The notes: generated by a model from the letters alone, not told the origin. Positions 53,071-63,084 are shown, numbered from the stretch's first letter. The stretch is 64,000 bases of DNA from Deltaproteobacteria bacterium (GCA_016219185.1 JACRBZ010000010.1:124001-188000), one strand, 5' to 3'. Numbers and translations: made by a program.

Positions 53071-54609
53071 TTACGGGCGGCGCTGCCATGCCATCCACCT
53101 TGAAAAAAGACCCTTGACCCTCGGGGTCAGCCGCGTGCGATTGTACGCATCGGCAACCTGCCGGATCGCTTCGGCCTGGGTCGGATAGGGATGAATGGTT
53201 GCGGCAATTTGCCTGAGGCCCAGGCCATTTGTCATGGCCAGCGTCATCTCGGATATCATATCTCCGGCATTGGATGCAACAATCGTTGCGCCAATTATCC
53301 TGTCCGTGCCTTTACGAACCAGCACGCGCACCAGACCGTTGGTACGGCCATCCAGAACGGAGCGGTCAACATCGGCCAATTCGCGGGTGAATGAATCGAT
53401 CTCCATCCCCTGGTCCCTGGCCTGTTTCTCATACAGCCCGACATGAGCGATTTCGGGATCCGTATAGGTGCACCAGGGAATGGTCAGCGCGCTGGCCCTG
53501 GCCCGGCCAAGGAACAGGGCATTTCGAATCACGATGCGGGCCATGAAATCGGCTGCATGGGTGAATTGATACGGGGAGCAGATGTCGCCGGCCGCGTAGA
53601 TGTCGGGGTTGCTTGTTTGAAGCTGATCATTGACCTGGACGCCTTTCCGGGTGAAGGCGACACCGGCCTTTTCCAGACCCAGATCATCGACATTTGGCGC
53701 ACGGCCGACAGCAACCAGAAGCTGATCAACGACTTGATCATAACCATTTTCTTGAGACTCCTCGAAAAGACGGATTTTATTCCCATTGGCCTTGGCCAGC
53801 TTTAATGCCTTGCCGCAGCAAAGAAGCTTTACCCCATCTTTAAGCATGGATTCTAAAACAATGTGGGATGCATCGCGATCTTCTTTTGGAAGGATGCCGT
53901 TAATGGTTTTTACAAGAAACACTTCCGAGCCGAAGCGGGCAAATGCCTGGGCCATTTCACAGCCGATGGGTCCTGCGCCGATGACACCCAGCCGTTTGGG
54001 CAGTTCGGTAAGTGAGAAAATGGTTTCATTGGTCAGATACGCAACTTCGTTCAAACCCTCGATGGGCGGTGCCGCAGCCCGTGCGCCGGTGGCAATGACC
54101 GCCTTTTTAAAGAACAGCCGCTCGCCCCCGACTTCAACTGTACTGGAATCGACAAATCGCCCCGATCCGATAAAAACATCGATTCCCAGGTCGGTGAACC
54201 GCTTGACGGAATCGTTCGGGGCAATGGATGCCCGCAGTCTGCGCATACGTTCCATGGCTTTTTTGAAATCAAATTTCACGCCATCCGGAATGCAAGCCCC
54301 GAACTCTCCGGAATCCCGCACGGCAGCGGCAGCGCGGGATGCGCTGATTAAGGCCTTGGACGGCACACAGCCGACATTCAGGCAGTCGCCCCCCATCAGG
54401 TGACGCTCAACCAACGCAACCTTTGCCCCCAGGCCGGCTGCTCCCGCCGCGCATACGAGTCCTGCCGTCCCCGCACCGATGACAACCAGATTGTAGCAGG
54501 ATGCGGGTTTCGGATTCTTCCAACCAATCGGATGAACGTGCGACGCCAGTTGTTGATTGTGCTTGTCCCACGGATTCAATATATTTTGATCATTTTCACC
54601 ATTTGGCAT
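53071..54609 (-). CDS. FAD-dependent disulfide oxidoreductase, mercuric reductase-like
   Basis: A 512-residue flavoprotein of the pyridine nucleotide-disulfide oxidoreductase class I. FAD motif GAGTAGLVCAAGAAGLG at 45-61; redox-active GGDCLNVGCVPSK with Cys76 and Cys81; NAD(P) motif VIGAGPIGCEMAQAF; AAGDIC; dimerisation domain with HPYPTQAEA. It resembles mercuric reductases and dihydrolipoamide dehydrogenases. The first 38 residues are an extension common in family members located beside TVP38/ArsS genes. It could supply reduced thiols for arsenic or related chemistry; the substrate is not proven. Confidence 0.87.
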   Translation of the reverse strand: MPNGENDQNILNPWDKHNQQLASHVHPIGWKNPKPASCYNLVVIGAGTAGLVCAAGAAGLGAKVALVERHLMGGDCLNVGCVPSKALISASRAAAAVRDSGEFGACIPDGVKFDFKKAMERMRRLRASIAPNDSVKRFTDLGIDVFIGSGRFVDSSTVEVGGERLFFKKAVIATGARAAAPPIEGLNEVAYLTNETIFSLTELPKRLGVIGAGPIGCEMAQAFARFGSEVFLVKTINGILPKEDRDASHIVLESMLKDGVKLLCCGKALKLAKANGNKIRLFEESQENGYDQVVDQLLVAVGRAPNVDDLGLEKAGVAFTRKGVQVNDQLQTSNPDIYAAGDICSPYQFTHAADFMARIVIRNALFLGRARASALTIPWCTYTDPEIAHVGLYEKQARDQGMEIDSFTRELADVDRSVLDGRTNGLVRVLVRKGTDRIIGATIVASNAGDMISEMTLAMTNGLGLRQIAATIHPYPTQAEAIRQVADAYNRTRLTPRVKGLFSRWMAWQRRP

Positions 54610-54660
54610 TTATATCCTCCCATGATCGACCCATTAATTGCTTGTTCCCGGACTGTTTTT

Positions 54661-55088
54661 CTACTTCTCGTTCAACGACCAGTCGTAATCCAGGTATTTG
54701 AACGCGTACCCTCCAGCCGATAGAAAATCACTGTCCGTGGAGGAGACATATGTCATGCGAAAATTTCGCGACCGCGCGCTCGCCTTTTCAAAGTGGCTGC
54801 ATTGTAGAAGTTGATCAAGAACGCAAGTCGCCGGGATTCCGTCCATGAAATGAACTGTTCTTCCGGAACTTCGGCGATGCTGTCCAGATACGGTTCCAGC
54901 GATGTGGAATCAGCTTTCAGGCCGGTATAGTTCACTCGGCCATCTGCAACGTATCTCTTCAAAACCCTGTCATAGCTCTCATGCCTCTGGTCGAACGCCT
55001 GGGCCGGTGCAACGCCTGCCGAGCCTCCTGCCAACACCGTGGCCAGAAGAAGTGCGGCCAGATAAATCGATTGTCTGCATGTTTTCAT
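54661..55088 (-). pseudogene. DUF547 gene broken by an internal deletion
   Basis: The N-terminal part starts at ATG 55088 (GGAG upstream) with a signal peptide (1-31, AQA end). It then matches the start of DUF547 (HESYDRVLKRYVADGRVNYTGLK, RRLAFLINFYNAATL) and goes out of frame near 54790, with a stop at 54753. In another frame, ending at 54661, is SAGGYAFKYLDYDWSLNEK, the typical DUF547 C-terminus. Roughly 100 or more central residues of the usual 250-280 are missing. So it is a deletion remnant of an exported protein of unknown function that commonly neighbours arsS-type genes. Confidence 0.75.
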
Positions 55089-55239
55089 GTGCTTGCTTCT
55101 CCTTTTCTTTTTAAACATCGACCCCGCTCCGCTGCGGTCATGCCGGCCCCGAAGAGATATTTGCAAGCCGGACCGAAAAAAAAGGGCTCGTGGCCATTAT
55201 CGGCCTGAAAGCGCCGGTTCTCAGTGCCCCTATTTACCC

Positions 55240-55268
55240 TTGACTCTCTGTGTGTCATATCCTATGGT
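55240..55268 (+). promoter_or_regulatory. Predicted sigma70 promoter of dacA
   Basis: TTGACT (55240-55245) and TATGGT (55263-55268) with a 17-bp spacer, about 40 bp before the dacA start. The -10 is only a partial match. Confidence 0.4.
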
Positions 55269-55308
55269 ATTCATAATACAGCCTTAATGATCGGATAAAG
55301 AGGTTCTT

Positions 55309-56559
55309 ATGAAAAAATATTTTATCGCCCTTCTGATGGCTACTTTCGTGATAACCCCTGCCTGGGCCATCTCGAATAAACAGCCGACCGCGCCCACCAA
55401 AGCCTCCGGCAAGACCGCCCCGAAAAAAGCGGCGTCTCCGGCCAAAACCGCCAAACAAACTCCGCCTCCCACAAAGGCCTCCGCTCAAAAACCTCCACCA
55501 GCACCGCCGGTGCCCTACAAGGCTTTTATCGTGGTGGAAGCACAGACCGGCAAGATGCTGGAGGGCGAAAACATTCACCAGCCCCTGCCCCCGGCCAGCA
55601 TCACCAAGCTGATGCTGGCCGCCATCGTGATGGAGAGGCTGGAAAGCGGCCAGATCAAGCTCGATGACCGGGTGACCGTATCCCAGGAAGCAGCCGCCAT
55701 GGGCGGCAGCCAGGTTTACCTCAAGCCGGGCGAGACGTTCAGCCTGGATGAGATGATGAAGGCCGTCATGGTGGCATCAGCCAATGATGCGGCCTATAGC
55801 GTGGCTGAATTCGTGGCCGGCAGCCGGGAGAATTTCGTCGATCTGATGAACGAAAAGGCCAGATCTCTCAACATGGCCGATTCCCGTTTTCACTCCATGC
55901 ACGGCCTGCCGCCTTCCCAGGGCCAGAATCCGGATATGACATCCTGCGCGGATCTTGCCATTCTGGCCGGATATCTGCTCGCTCATCCCGGAGTCCTGGA
56001 ATGGACATCCCTTAAAACCGCGCCTTTCAGGAACAACACCCTGATCATGCAGAACCACAACCGGCTGATGAACCGTTTTTCCGGCATGGATGGCCTCAAG
56101 ACCGGCTTTTTTCGAGAGGCCGGCTACAGCATCGCTGCCACGGCCAGGGTAAACAACCTTCGCCTCATCGCCGTGGTCATGGGCAGTTCCGCTGCCAAAA
56201 TCCGGGATAGCTTTGCCGAAAATAAGCTGAAAACGTATTTTTCCCAGTATGAAATGATAACGGTGATCAAAAAAGGCGACAGCGTGGATAAAGACGTCAG
56301 CCTTCCGGACGGTAAACAAAAAAGCCTCAAGCCGGTGGCTGCAACTGATTTTTTCTATCCGGTGCCCAGGGATAAGAAAAAACAGCTTTCCAAGGAGTTC
56401 GACCTTCCCGACCAGATTAAGGGAGAGATCAAGGAAGGCCAACGCCTCGGCGAAATCGTCATCCGCTTCAACAAGGACGCAGTGGGCAAGGTGGATCTGA
56501 TCTCTCCGGTAAACGTGCCCAAAGCCGGATTTTTCTCAAGATTTTTCAACATCAAATGA
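55309..56559 (+). CDS. dacA: D-alanyl-D-alanine carboxypeptidase (penicillin-binding protein 5/6 type)
   Basis: A 416-residue exported serine peptidase of family S11 that trims peptidoglycan side chains. Signal peptide 1-20 (AWA end); a Pro/Lys/Ala/Thr-rich spacer (24-68); catalytic SITK (Ser97, Lys100); SAN (157-159); KTG at 264-266; PBP5_C domain about 310-400; a C-terminal amphipathic stretch (AGFFSRFFNIK) for membrane attachment. The low-complexity spacer after the signal is longer than usual. AGAGG precedes the ATG. Confidence 0.93.
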   Translation: MKKYFIALLMATFVITPAWAISNKQPTAPTKASGKTAPKKAASPAKTAKQTPPPTKASAQKPPPAPPVPYKAFIVVEAQTGKMLEGENIHQPLPPASITKLMLAAIVMERLESGQIKLDDRVTVSQEAAAMGGSQVYLKPGETFSLDEMMKAVMVASANDAAYSVAEFVAGSRENFVDLMNEKARSLNMADSRFHSMHGLPPSQGQNPDMTSCADLAILAGYLLAHPGVLEWTSLKTAPFRNNTLIMQNHNRLMNRFSGMDGLKTGFFREAGYSIAATARVNNLRLIAVVMGSSAAKIRDSFAENKLKTYFSQYEMITVIKKGDSVDKDVSLPDGKQKSLKPVAATDFFYPVPRDKKKQLSKEFDLPDQIKGEIKEGQRLGEIVIRFNKDAVGKVDLISPVNVPKAGFFSRFFNIK

Positions 56560-56602
56560 TGCTGATGGCAAAGAAAAATGTTCAAGATCAAGGGATATTT
56601 TC

Positions 56603-59600
56603 ATGCCTGAACGTGACGCTGTCCGTAAAAACCTTTTAAACGTTTACCAGCGTCTCTCCTCCCTTGAGCAGTCCCTGATCCACCTTTGCTCTGTTATCCA
56701 CGAACCCACGACAGAGCCGGTTATTTACAGTTGTTTCCGGAAAACCCACCTGACGACCCAATATCCCCATATCACTTCTTTAAAGGATATCAGGCCGATA
56801 TTACATCATATTCATGAGATGGATCTTCTTACGGACCAATGGCAGTGCCATCCGGATTTCATGGAGCTGGCGATACGCCAGGCAGCCGGGCATTCGGATA
56901 CGGCCTATTTCCCGGACCTGATCCATGCGGTTCATGAAATCATGCCGTTTTCCGATTATCATCGATATACCGCGGGTTCAGAGCAGCACGCCTATCGCCT
57001 GATGCGGGATTTTCGCATCGGGATCTACACGGGAACCCCCCCGGTTTATCTGGAGTGTTACCGGCAACTGACATCCCAGTATGCACTGGATGCAAATTAT
57101 ATTGATCCCTTTGTCCAGATATTTCAAAATCCATTTGATCCCGACTGGTTCAGGCTTTTGCCGATGGATGTCCGGGTCCGGGCACTGATCGCCATATTTT
57201 CACACACCCTGTCTCATCTGGAACCGGATACCGATGCCCTGAAATACAGCCTCAGCACTGAGTTTCTGAATCATCTGTCAGAGAGCGAAAAGGCGGAATT
57301 TTATTCTCATCTTCTGACGCGACTGCTTCTTGGCGCTCAAACGGCAGCCGTCCGGGATCTTCTTTCTGAAACCGACGCATCGCCGCTTCTGGGAGGTTTT
57401 TCCGGCTGGGCCTGTCTTCTTGAAGATCAGGCGCAAACCGCTGTTCAGCTTTTTGAGACGGATCTGGAGCATCTTCAAAAATACACTAAAAACAAGACTG
57501 CTTATTTTAAGGGTCTGGTAGGGGTATTTTATATTCTATCCCTTTTAAGGCAGGCGGGGAGCGTTCTGTTTGAAAAGATGGAAGCCGCCCTGAAAGCCGC
57601 CCGATCCAACAAATACCAAGGAAATGTCCTGGAAACCCTTTTTGCTTTGCTGAACGCCATCGGCCATATTCAGAAATTTGAAACGGATACTGCCAATGGT
57701 ATTCTTTCCGGAATCCAGACCGTCAACAACCCACTGGTAGCATATTTCTCAGCCCTTACGGAATATGGCATCACCCATACCCTTTCTTCAACCTCCCTTG
57801 AACGGTTATCCCAACTGTTCAACCTGGCAAAAAATGCCGGACTTCACTGGCTGGCAATGGAATGCGCGGTGCTTTTGAATGCGTCAACAACACCGGATGA
57901 AGAGCGGATGGATTATGCCCGATGCGTTCAGGCTGAAAATGGTATTCACTCCATTCTGAGCATCATCGAACCGGAGGAGCCCTGGAGAACCCGGCTTCAT
58001 GCCCTCACCTATTCTCTGAATTCAACATCGCCCAACAGCTTGAAACCTGGGTCGCTTCGACTGGCATGGGCGATTCGCCTGAAGGATCAGAGCATTGAAC
58101 TCCTCCCCAGAGAGCAGAAACGCATGACTTCCGGAACATGGTCCCCGGGGAAAATTCTTCCGCTGGCCCGATTATACAACAATTCCCAAATTGATTATCT
58201 GACCCGGCAAGATCAAATCCTCTGCGCCTGTCTTCAAAAAGTCAAACACAATTCCCGCGTTTATCAGTATTTTTTTGACTGGGACAAGGCGCTTCCGGCA
58301 CTGATTGGGCATCCCCTGGTTTTTCTGCACGACCAACCTTCATTTCCAATTGAAATTGTCAGGGGAGAGCCTAAAATCATTGTAGAATCCCTGGACGCAT
58401 CGCTCATCATGAAATTCTCCCCGATGATGATCGAACACCGCATTGCAGTTACCCGGGAAACGGCTCCCAACCGCCTGAGTATTGTCTGCCTGAACGCCGA
58501 ACAGCAGCGCATTGCAAGGATTGTCGGCAATAAGGGGCTTCTAATTCCGGTTTCAGCCAAAAAGGATGTCTTAAAGGCCATTGCCGCCATGTCATCCGTG
58601 ATTACGGTGCATTCAGCCATCAGCGAAGCTGCCGCATCCATGATCGGGATCGATCCGGACCCGTTGCCGCATATTCACCTGACATCATTTCCATCGGGGT
58701 TCAGGGTGGAGATTTTTGTGCAGCCGTTCATTCGGGGAGGGTTCAAACTAAAGCCCGGAGAAGGCACTGAAACGGTTGTCACCGACATTGACGGCCAGTC
58801 GTACCAGATTCAGCGGAACCGGGTTCAGGAACTGGAAAACGCCCGCGATGTCGTGGCCGGTTGCCAGACGCTTTCACAATTTCCGAATCAAAACTGGCAC
58901 TGGATGATCGCCGACCCCTATGTTTTTCTGGATATTCTTTTTGATCTCAACGCGCTTCAACAGCAGGGCCGAATCATCGTGGAATGGCCCGAAGGCGAAA
59001 AACTGCGCGTCACCCGGGAAACCTCGGTTTCGGATCTCAGGGTGAGAATAAGGGGCAAATCCGATTGCTTTGAAATCAGCGGGCAACTGGTCGTGGATGA
59101 CGCCCTGGTTCTTGAATTAAAGGATGTGATTGCCTTGATTCCCCGGATCCACAAGCGGTTTGTGCCTCTTGGAGAGGGTCAGTTTCTGGCATTGACCGAA
59201 GATTTGAAAAACCAGTTGAAAGCCATTTCAACTTTTACCGAGCTTCGAAATCGGGCGCTCCAGTTTCATCCGGCTGCCGCGCTAACGATTGACGGCCTGA
59301 CACAGAACCTGACTCACCTTGAAACCGACGAAAAATGGCGAACCCAGCTTGACCGCATTAAGGGCGGTAGCACGCACAGCCCTCAAATCCCAAAGGACCT
59401 GAAAGCCACGCTCAGGGAATACCAGATTGAAGGCTACACCTGGCTGTCCCGTCTATCCTTCTGGGGCGTCGGAGCCTGTCTGGCGGATGACATGGGCCTG
59501 GGGAAGACCATCCAGGTTCTTGCAATCCTTCTGGAGCGCGCGCCAAACGGCCCTTCCCTGGTTATCGCTCCAGCCTCTGTCTGTTTGAACTGGATTGATG

Positions 59601-60790
59601 AAATTCACCGGTTTGCGCCTGCCCTGAACGTGGTTCGACTGGAAGATCAGCATCGGGAAACGGCCATTCGGGACATGACCCCCCTGGATGTCCTGGTGGT
59701 CAGCTACGGACTGCTGACGCATGCGTCCGGTCTGTTATCGTCAAGAACCTGGGAAACGGTGGTCCTGGACGAGGCCCAGGTGATTAAAAACATGAAGGCC
59801 AAACGATCTCAGGCAGCCATGACCCTGAAAGGGAAATTCAGAATCATCACAACCGGAACACCGATTGAAAACCATTTGGGAGAGCTGTTCACGCTGTTCA
59901 ATTTCATTAATCCCGGACTGCTGGGATCGCCGCGGCATTTTTTCAATACCTTTATCGATCCCATTGAAAAACAGCAGGATTCGGAGACCCGGGACCGCCT
60001 TAAAAAAATCATTCAACCCTTTATACTTCGCCGGATGAAGTCTCAGGTCCTGGCAGAGCTTCCCCCCCTTACAGAAATCATGCTTCAGGTGGACCTTTAT
60101 CCGGGAGAAGCCGCCTTTTACGAATCGCTTCGGAAAAACTGCCTCAAGCAGCTCGAAACCAGCCGAACCGACGCGAAACGGGATTACCAGTTCCGCGTGT
60201 TCGGCGAAATCACCAAACTCCGGCAGGCTTGCTGCCATTCCCGGCTGATCCAGCCTGCCAGCCGCATTCCCAGCGCCAAGCTGGATCTTTTTGAAAGGCT
60301 CGTTTCGGACCTTCTTGAGAACCGTCACAAGATGCTGGTTTTCAGCCAGTTTGTTGGGTATCTGACCCTCATCCGGGAACTCCTGGATCATAAACGGATC
60401 GGCTACCGATACCTGGATGGGCGGACCGCCATGCGGGATCGGAAATCAGAAATCGACGCCTTTCAAGCCGGCGATGGGGATGTGTTTTTAATCAGTTTGA
60501 AAGCAGGGGGGCTGGGCCTGAATCTGACATCAGCCGATTATGTCATTCACATGGATCCCTGGTGGAACCCGGCCGTGGAAGCGCAGGCATCGGACCGGGC
60601 CCACCGCATCGGCCAGGAGAGGCCGGTAACCGTGTATCGCCTGGTCGCCCGAAACACCATTGAGGAAAAAATCGTTGCCCTGCACCGGCACAAGCGGAAT
60701 CTGGCCAGAACCCTGCTGGAAGGCGGGGATGTTTCCGGCAGAATATCCGCCGAAGAACTGCTGCAGTTGATTCAAAAAGAACATCAATAA
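56603..60790 (+). CDS. SNF2-family helicase with long uncharacterised N-terminus
   Basis: A 1395-residue protein. Residues about 930-1390 are a SWI2/SNF2 ATPase: Walker A LADDMGLGKT (about 960-969), LDEAQ (about 1055), TGTPIENHLGELFTLFNFI, FSQFVGYL, LDGRT, SLKAGGLGLNLTSADYVIHMDPWWNPAVEAQ and the RAHRIGQ box. The first 900 residues carry no clear signature; part of 150-450 looks helical and TPR-like, and there is no SWIM zinc motif. Such bacterial SNF2 proteins remodel protein-DNA contacts or work in defence, but no defence genes adjoin. It starts 43 bp after dacA. Confidence 0.92.
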   Translation: MPERDAVRKNLLNVYQRLSSLEQSLIHLCSVIHEPTTEPVIYSCFRKTHLTTQYPHITSLKDIRPILHHIHEMDLLTDQWQCHPDFMELAIRQAAGHSDTAYFPDLIHAVHEIMPFSDYHRYTAGSEQHAYRLMRDFRIGIYTGTPPVYLECYRQLTSQYALDANYIDPFVQIFQNPFDPDWFRLLPMDVRVRALIAIFSHTLSHLEPDTDALKYSLSTEFLNHLSESEKAEFYSHLLTRLLLGAQTAAVRDLLSETDASPLLGGFSGWACLLEDQAQTAVQLFETDLEHLQKYTKNKTAYFKGLVGVFYILSLLRQAGSVLFEKMEAALKAARSNKYQGNVLETLFALLNAIGHIQKFETDTANGILSGIQTVNNPLVAYFSALTEYGITHTLSSTSLERLSQLFNLAKNAGLHWLAMECAVLLNASTTPDEERMDYARCVQAENGIHSILSIIEPEEPWRTRLHALTYSLNSTSPNSLKPGSLRLAWAIRLKDQSIELLPREQKRMTSGTWSPGKILPLARLYNNSQIDYLTRQDQILCACLQKVKHNSRVYQYFFDWDKALPALIGHPLVFLHDQPSFPIEIVRGEPKIIVESLDASLIMKFSPMMIEHRIAVTRETAPNRLSIVCLNAEQQRIARIVGNKGLLIPVSAKKDVLKAIAAMSSVITVHSAISEAAASMIGIDPDPLPHIHLTSFPSGFRVEIFVQPFIRGGFKLKPGEGTETVVTDIDGQSYQIQRNRVQELENARDVVAGCQTLSQFPNQNWHWMIADPYVFLDILFDLNALQQQGRIIVEWPEGEKLRVTRETSVSDLRVRIRGKSDCFEISGQLVVDDALVLELKDVIALIPRIHKRFVPLGEGQFLALTEDLKNQLKAISTFTELRNRALQFHPAAALTIDGLTQNLTHLETDEKWRTQLDRIKGGSTHSPQIPKDLKATLREYQIEGYTWLSRLSFWGVGACLADDMGLGKTIQVLAILLERAPNGPSLVIAPASVCLNWIDEIHRFAPALNVVRLEDQHRETAIRDMTPLDVLVVSYGLLTHASGLLSSRTWETVVLDEAQVIKNMKAKRSQAAMTLKGKFRIITTGTPIENHLGELFTLFNFINPGLLGSPRHFFNTFIDPIEKQQDSETRDRLKKIIQPFILRRMKSQVLAELPPLTEIMLQVDLYPGEAAFYESLRKNCLKQLETSRTDAKRDYQFRVFGEITKLRQACCHSRLIQPASRIPSAKLDLFERLVSDLLENRHKMLVFSQFVGYLTLIRELLDHKRIGYRYLDGRTAMRDRKSEIDAFQAGDGDVFLISLKAGGLGLNLTSADYVIHMDPWWNPAVEAQASDRAHRIGQERPVTVYRLVARNTIEEKIVALHRHKRNLARTLLEGGDVSGRISAEELLQLIQKEHQ

Positions 60791-60791
60791 T

Positions 60792-60834
60792 GAAGGCAGG
60801 ATGCGCGCGATCCGATCGCCGGCATCCTGCCTTC
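60792..60834. terminator. Hairpin between convergent SNF2 and MFS genes
   Basis: GAAGGCAGGATGC (60792-60804) and GCATCCTGCCTTC (60822-60834) are a perfect 13-bp inverted repeat with a 17-nt loop. It fills the short gap between the two convergent stop codons. There is no T run, so it may be a bidirectional or Rho-assisted terminator. Confidence 0.6.
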
Positions 60835-60839
60835 GGAAA

Positions 60840-62171
60840 TTATGCTGTTTCCACGGCAGCACTTCCAACGGTTACGGCCCTGGGATCACGATCAGCACCT
60901 GGAACGGCTGCGGCCTTAATATCCGCGCTTGTAGCGGTTACGGCTCTGGGATCATACATTTTATCGGGGATAAAAATGCCGGGAATCACCGCGCAGATTG
61001 CGTAAGCAATGCCTAGCAGCGAGATTCCGAATGCAATGCTGTATTGAACCGAGACAAACCCGATCATCAGCGGTGAAACCATTGATCCGATTCGGCCCAT
61101 GTTATATGCCGTTGCGACTGCCGTCCCGCGAATCGATGTGGGAAAGCTCTCGGACAAATACTGGGAATTAAGCCCGTAAGGCGTGCCGAAGAGAAGCCCG
61201 AAAACCAGGAGCAGATAGGCGACGTTGCCGGGTGTCGCAAAGTATATGATCGCGGGAAGCGTCACGGCCGTGGCGATTCCGCCGATCACCCAGATGATGC
61301 GCCGGCCGAAAACGTCCCCGAGCCAGCCGGCCAGAATTTTTCCAGCCACGGTGGCCGTGTAGGTTGCGGCGATGAACCAGCCCATATTTTTCAGATTGAC
61401 CCCGAGGTCCTTGACCAGATAACTCGGCAACCAGGTGTTGGCTCCGTAATATCCGAACTGAAGGGCGATCGCGGTTAGAGACCAGGCGATGAATGTACGT
61501 CGCACCGATTTATCCGCCCAGATCCTGGCAAACTCGTTTTTCTGTTTAATCCCGGATTTTCGGATTGCATCGCGGTTTGCAAGCCAGCTCGGCGAATCCT
61601 TCTTGCCCCACAGCATCCAAAGGGTCACGGCTCCAGGCAGGATCGCGCAAAGAAACAGCGATCTCCAACCCAGATTCGGCAATACATAGGTGGAAAGCAT
61701 TGCGGCGATAACATATCCCAAAGACCAGCCCGCCTGCATGATGCCCATGAGGGTTGAACGTATTTTCGTTGGAATATACTCGGATGCCAGGGTCAGACCG
61801 ACGCTGTAGACCGCGGCAATCCCGAATCCGGAGATAAAGCGGATCAGGGCGATTTGCCAGTAGCTTTGACAGGCCGCAATCAGTCCGGTACCGGCAGTGA
61901 AAAGAAAAATGGCCCAGAACGTAACCCTGATTCGTCCCATCCGGTCGGACAGCCAGCCTGCCATGCTGCCGCCGATTCCCATTCCAAGCAGCGTCAGGGT
62001 AGCGATTGCCCCACCGACCACATTGGAGATTTTTAATTCTTTCATAATACTGGGCAGGGCCAGCGCCAGCATCTGCAGATCCATGCCATCAACAATCAAT
62101 CCAACACAAATGGCCGTTACAATTACTTTTCCTTCCCTGCTCATTTTGTCCTTCGAATCCGTTGCCGTCAT
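60840..62171 (-). CDS. MFS transporter, aromatic/organic acid symporter type
   Basis: A protein of about 443 residues with 12 predicted membrane segments. The MFS motif after TM2 is GWLSDRMGRIRV, with a related GWLGDVFGRRII in the second half. The N-terminal VDGMDLQMLALALPSIMKEL is typical of the AAHS/SHS organic-acid families. GGGGAGG is spaced for the ATG at 62171; the longer frame has no support. The C-terminal tail contains a repeated DPRAVT segment coded by a near-identical pair of about 22 bp. Beside CoA-transferase genes it may import an organic acid that is then activated. Confidence 0.88.
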   Translation of the reverse strand: MTATDSKDKMSREGKVIVTAICVGLIVDGMDLQMLALALPSIMKELKISNVVGGAIATLTLLGMGIGGSMAGWLSDRMGRIRVTFWAIFLFTAGTGLIAACQSYWQIALIRFISGFGIAAVYSVGLTLASEYIPTKIRSTLMGIMQAGWSLGYVIAAMLSTYVLPNLGWRSLFLCAILPGAVTLWMLWGKKDSPSWLANRDAIRKSGIKQKNEFARIWADKSVRRTFIAWSLTAIALQFGYYGANTWLPSYLVKDLGVNLKNMGWFIAATYTATVAGKILAGWLGDVFGRRIIWVIGGIATAVTLPAIIYFATPGNVAYLLLVFGLLFGTPYGLNSQYLSESFPTSIRGTAVATAYNMGRIGSMVSPLMIGFVSVQYSIAFGISLLGIAYAICAVIPGIFIPDKMYDPRAVTATSADIKAAAVPGADRDPRAVTVGSAAVETA

Positions 62172-62322
62172 CCTTGTGTCCTCCCCTTTTTGTTCTGCAG
62201 CATAGCGTTCATCATCGTTATTCCATAAGTATCTTGCTTCGCATTCCCTCCCACAAAAAAGCCGTCTCGCAATCATGCAAACGGTATCGATCCGTCAGGC
62301 AACCCCCGTTTCATGGAGCGAG

Positions 62323-63084
62323 CTATAGAATCAGTTTTTGCGGATCAACATTCTCTCTTAATATTTTTATTTCCCTTTCCGTCGGAGGCGATGCTTCGAC
62401 GGCCTTTGATACGTCCACGGAAAATTCCATGTTATCGAGTATCTTCTGGGGCGTTATTCCCGGATAATAATTTGCCAGATACATTTCCTTGGTTTCATCA
62501 TCGAAACGCATCACGCCCATGTTCGTGATGACCGCCGTGGGCCCGCCGGGCAGAAGGCCCGCTTTTTCCCGCCCGCCGGGCCCGTCGAGATAACCCGGGC
62601 TGGTGAGATAATCGACCTTCACGGGAAATTTTCGCTTTTCATGCTGCATGAAAATGATGCATCTCGGGACAAAGGACGCGACATCGCACGCCCCGCCGCT
62701 CCCGGAAAAACGGGTTTCCGGACTGCAATAATCGCCGATGCAGGTCGAATTCAGGTTTCCGTATTTGTCCACCTGCGCGGCACCCAGGATGCCGATGACG
62801 TGATCTCCGGTGATGCGGTTTTGCATGGTAGCAAAAGCATCCAGAAGACCGCCGTTTGAAGCCGCGCCGAACATGACCCGCGAATCCGCTACAGCCATGG
62901 GGATTTCTTCCAGTTTCGAATCGATGGCGCCTGTTTCAAAAAATGTAATACTGTTCGGCGCGTTGATATGTTTGGCCGCCATGGCTGCTACCATGGAAAT
63001 GCCCGTGCCGCAAAAGACGATATCGCCGTCGCGGATTTCTCTGGCTGCCATGATGGTCATCATTTCTTTTAACGTATAATTCAT
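62323..63084 (-). CDS. CoA-transferase beta subunit, glutaconate type
   Basis: A 253-residue subunit of a class I CoA-transferase. It carries FCGTGISMVAAMAAKHINAPN near the start, and FETGAIDSKLEEIPM with the position equivalent to the catalytic Glu of class I enzymes. SGSGGACDVAS and GPGGREKAGLLPGGPTAVITNMGVMRFDDETKEMYL follow in order, as in GctB-like proteins. Substrate is unknown. It is 20 bp downstream of the alpha subunit and upstream of the MFS gene. Confidence 0.9.
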   Translation of the reverse strand: MNYTLKEMMTIMAAREIRDGDIVFCGTGISMVAAMAAKHINAPNSITFFETGAIDSKLEEIPMAVADSRVMFGAASNGGLLDAFATMQNRITGDHVIGILGAAQVDKYGNLNSTCIGDYCSPETRFSGSGGACDVASFVPRCIIFMQHEKRKFPVKVDYLTSPGYLDGPGGREKAGLLPGGPTAVITNMGVMRFDDETKEMYLANYYPGITPQKILDNMEFSVDVSKAVEASPPTEREIKILRENVDPQKLIL

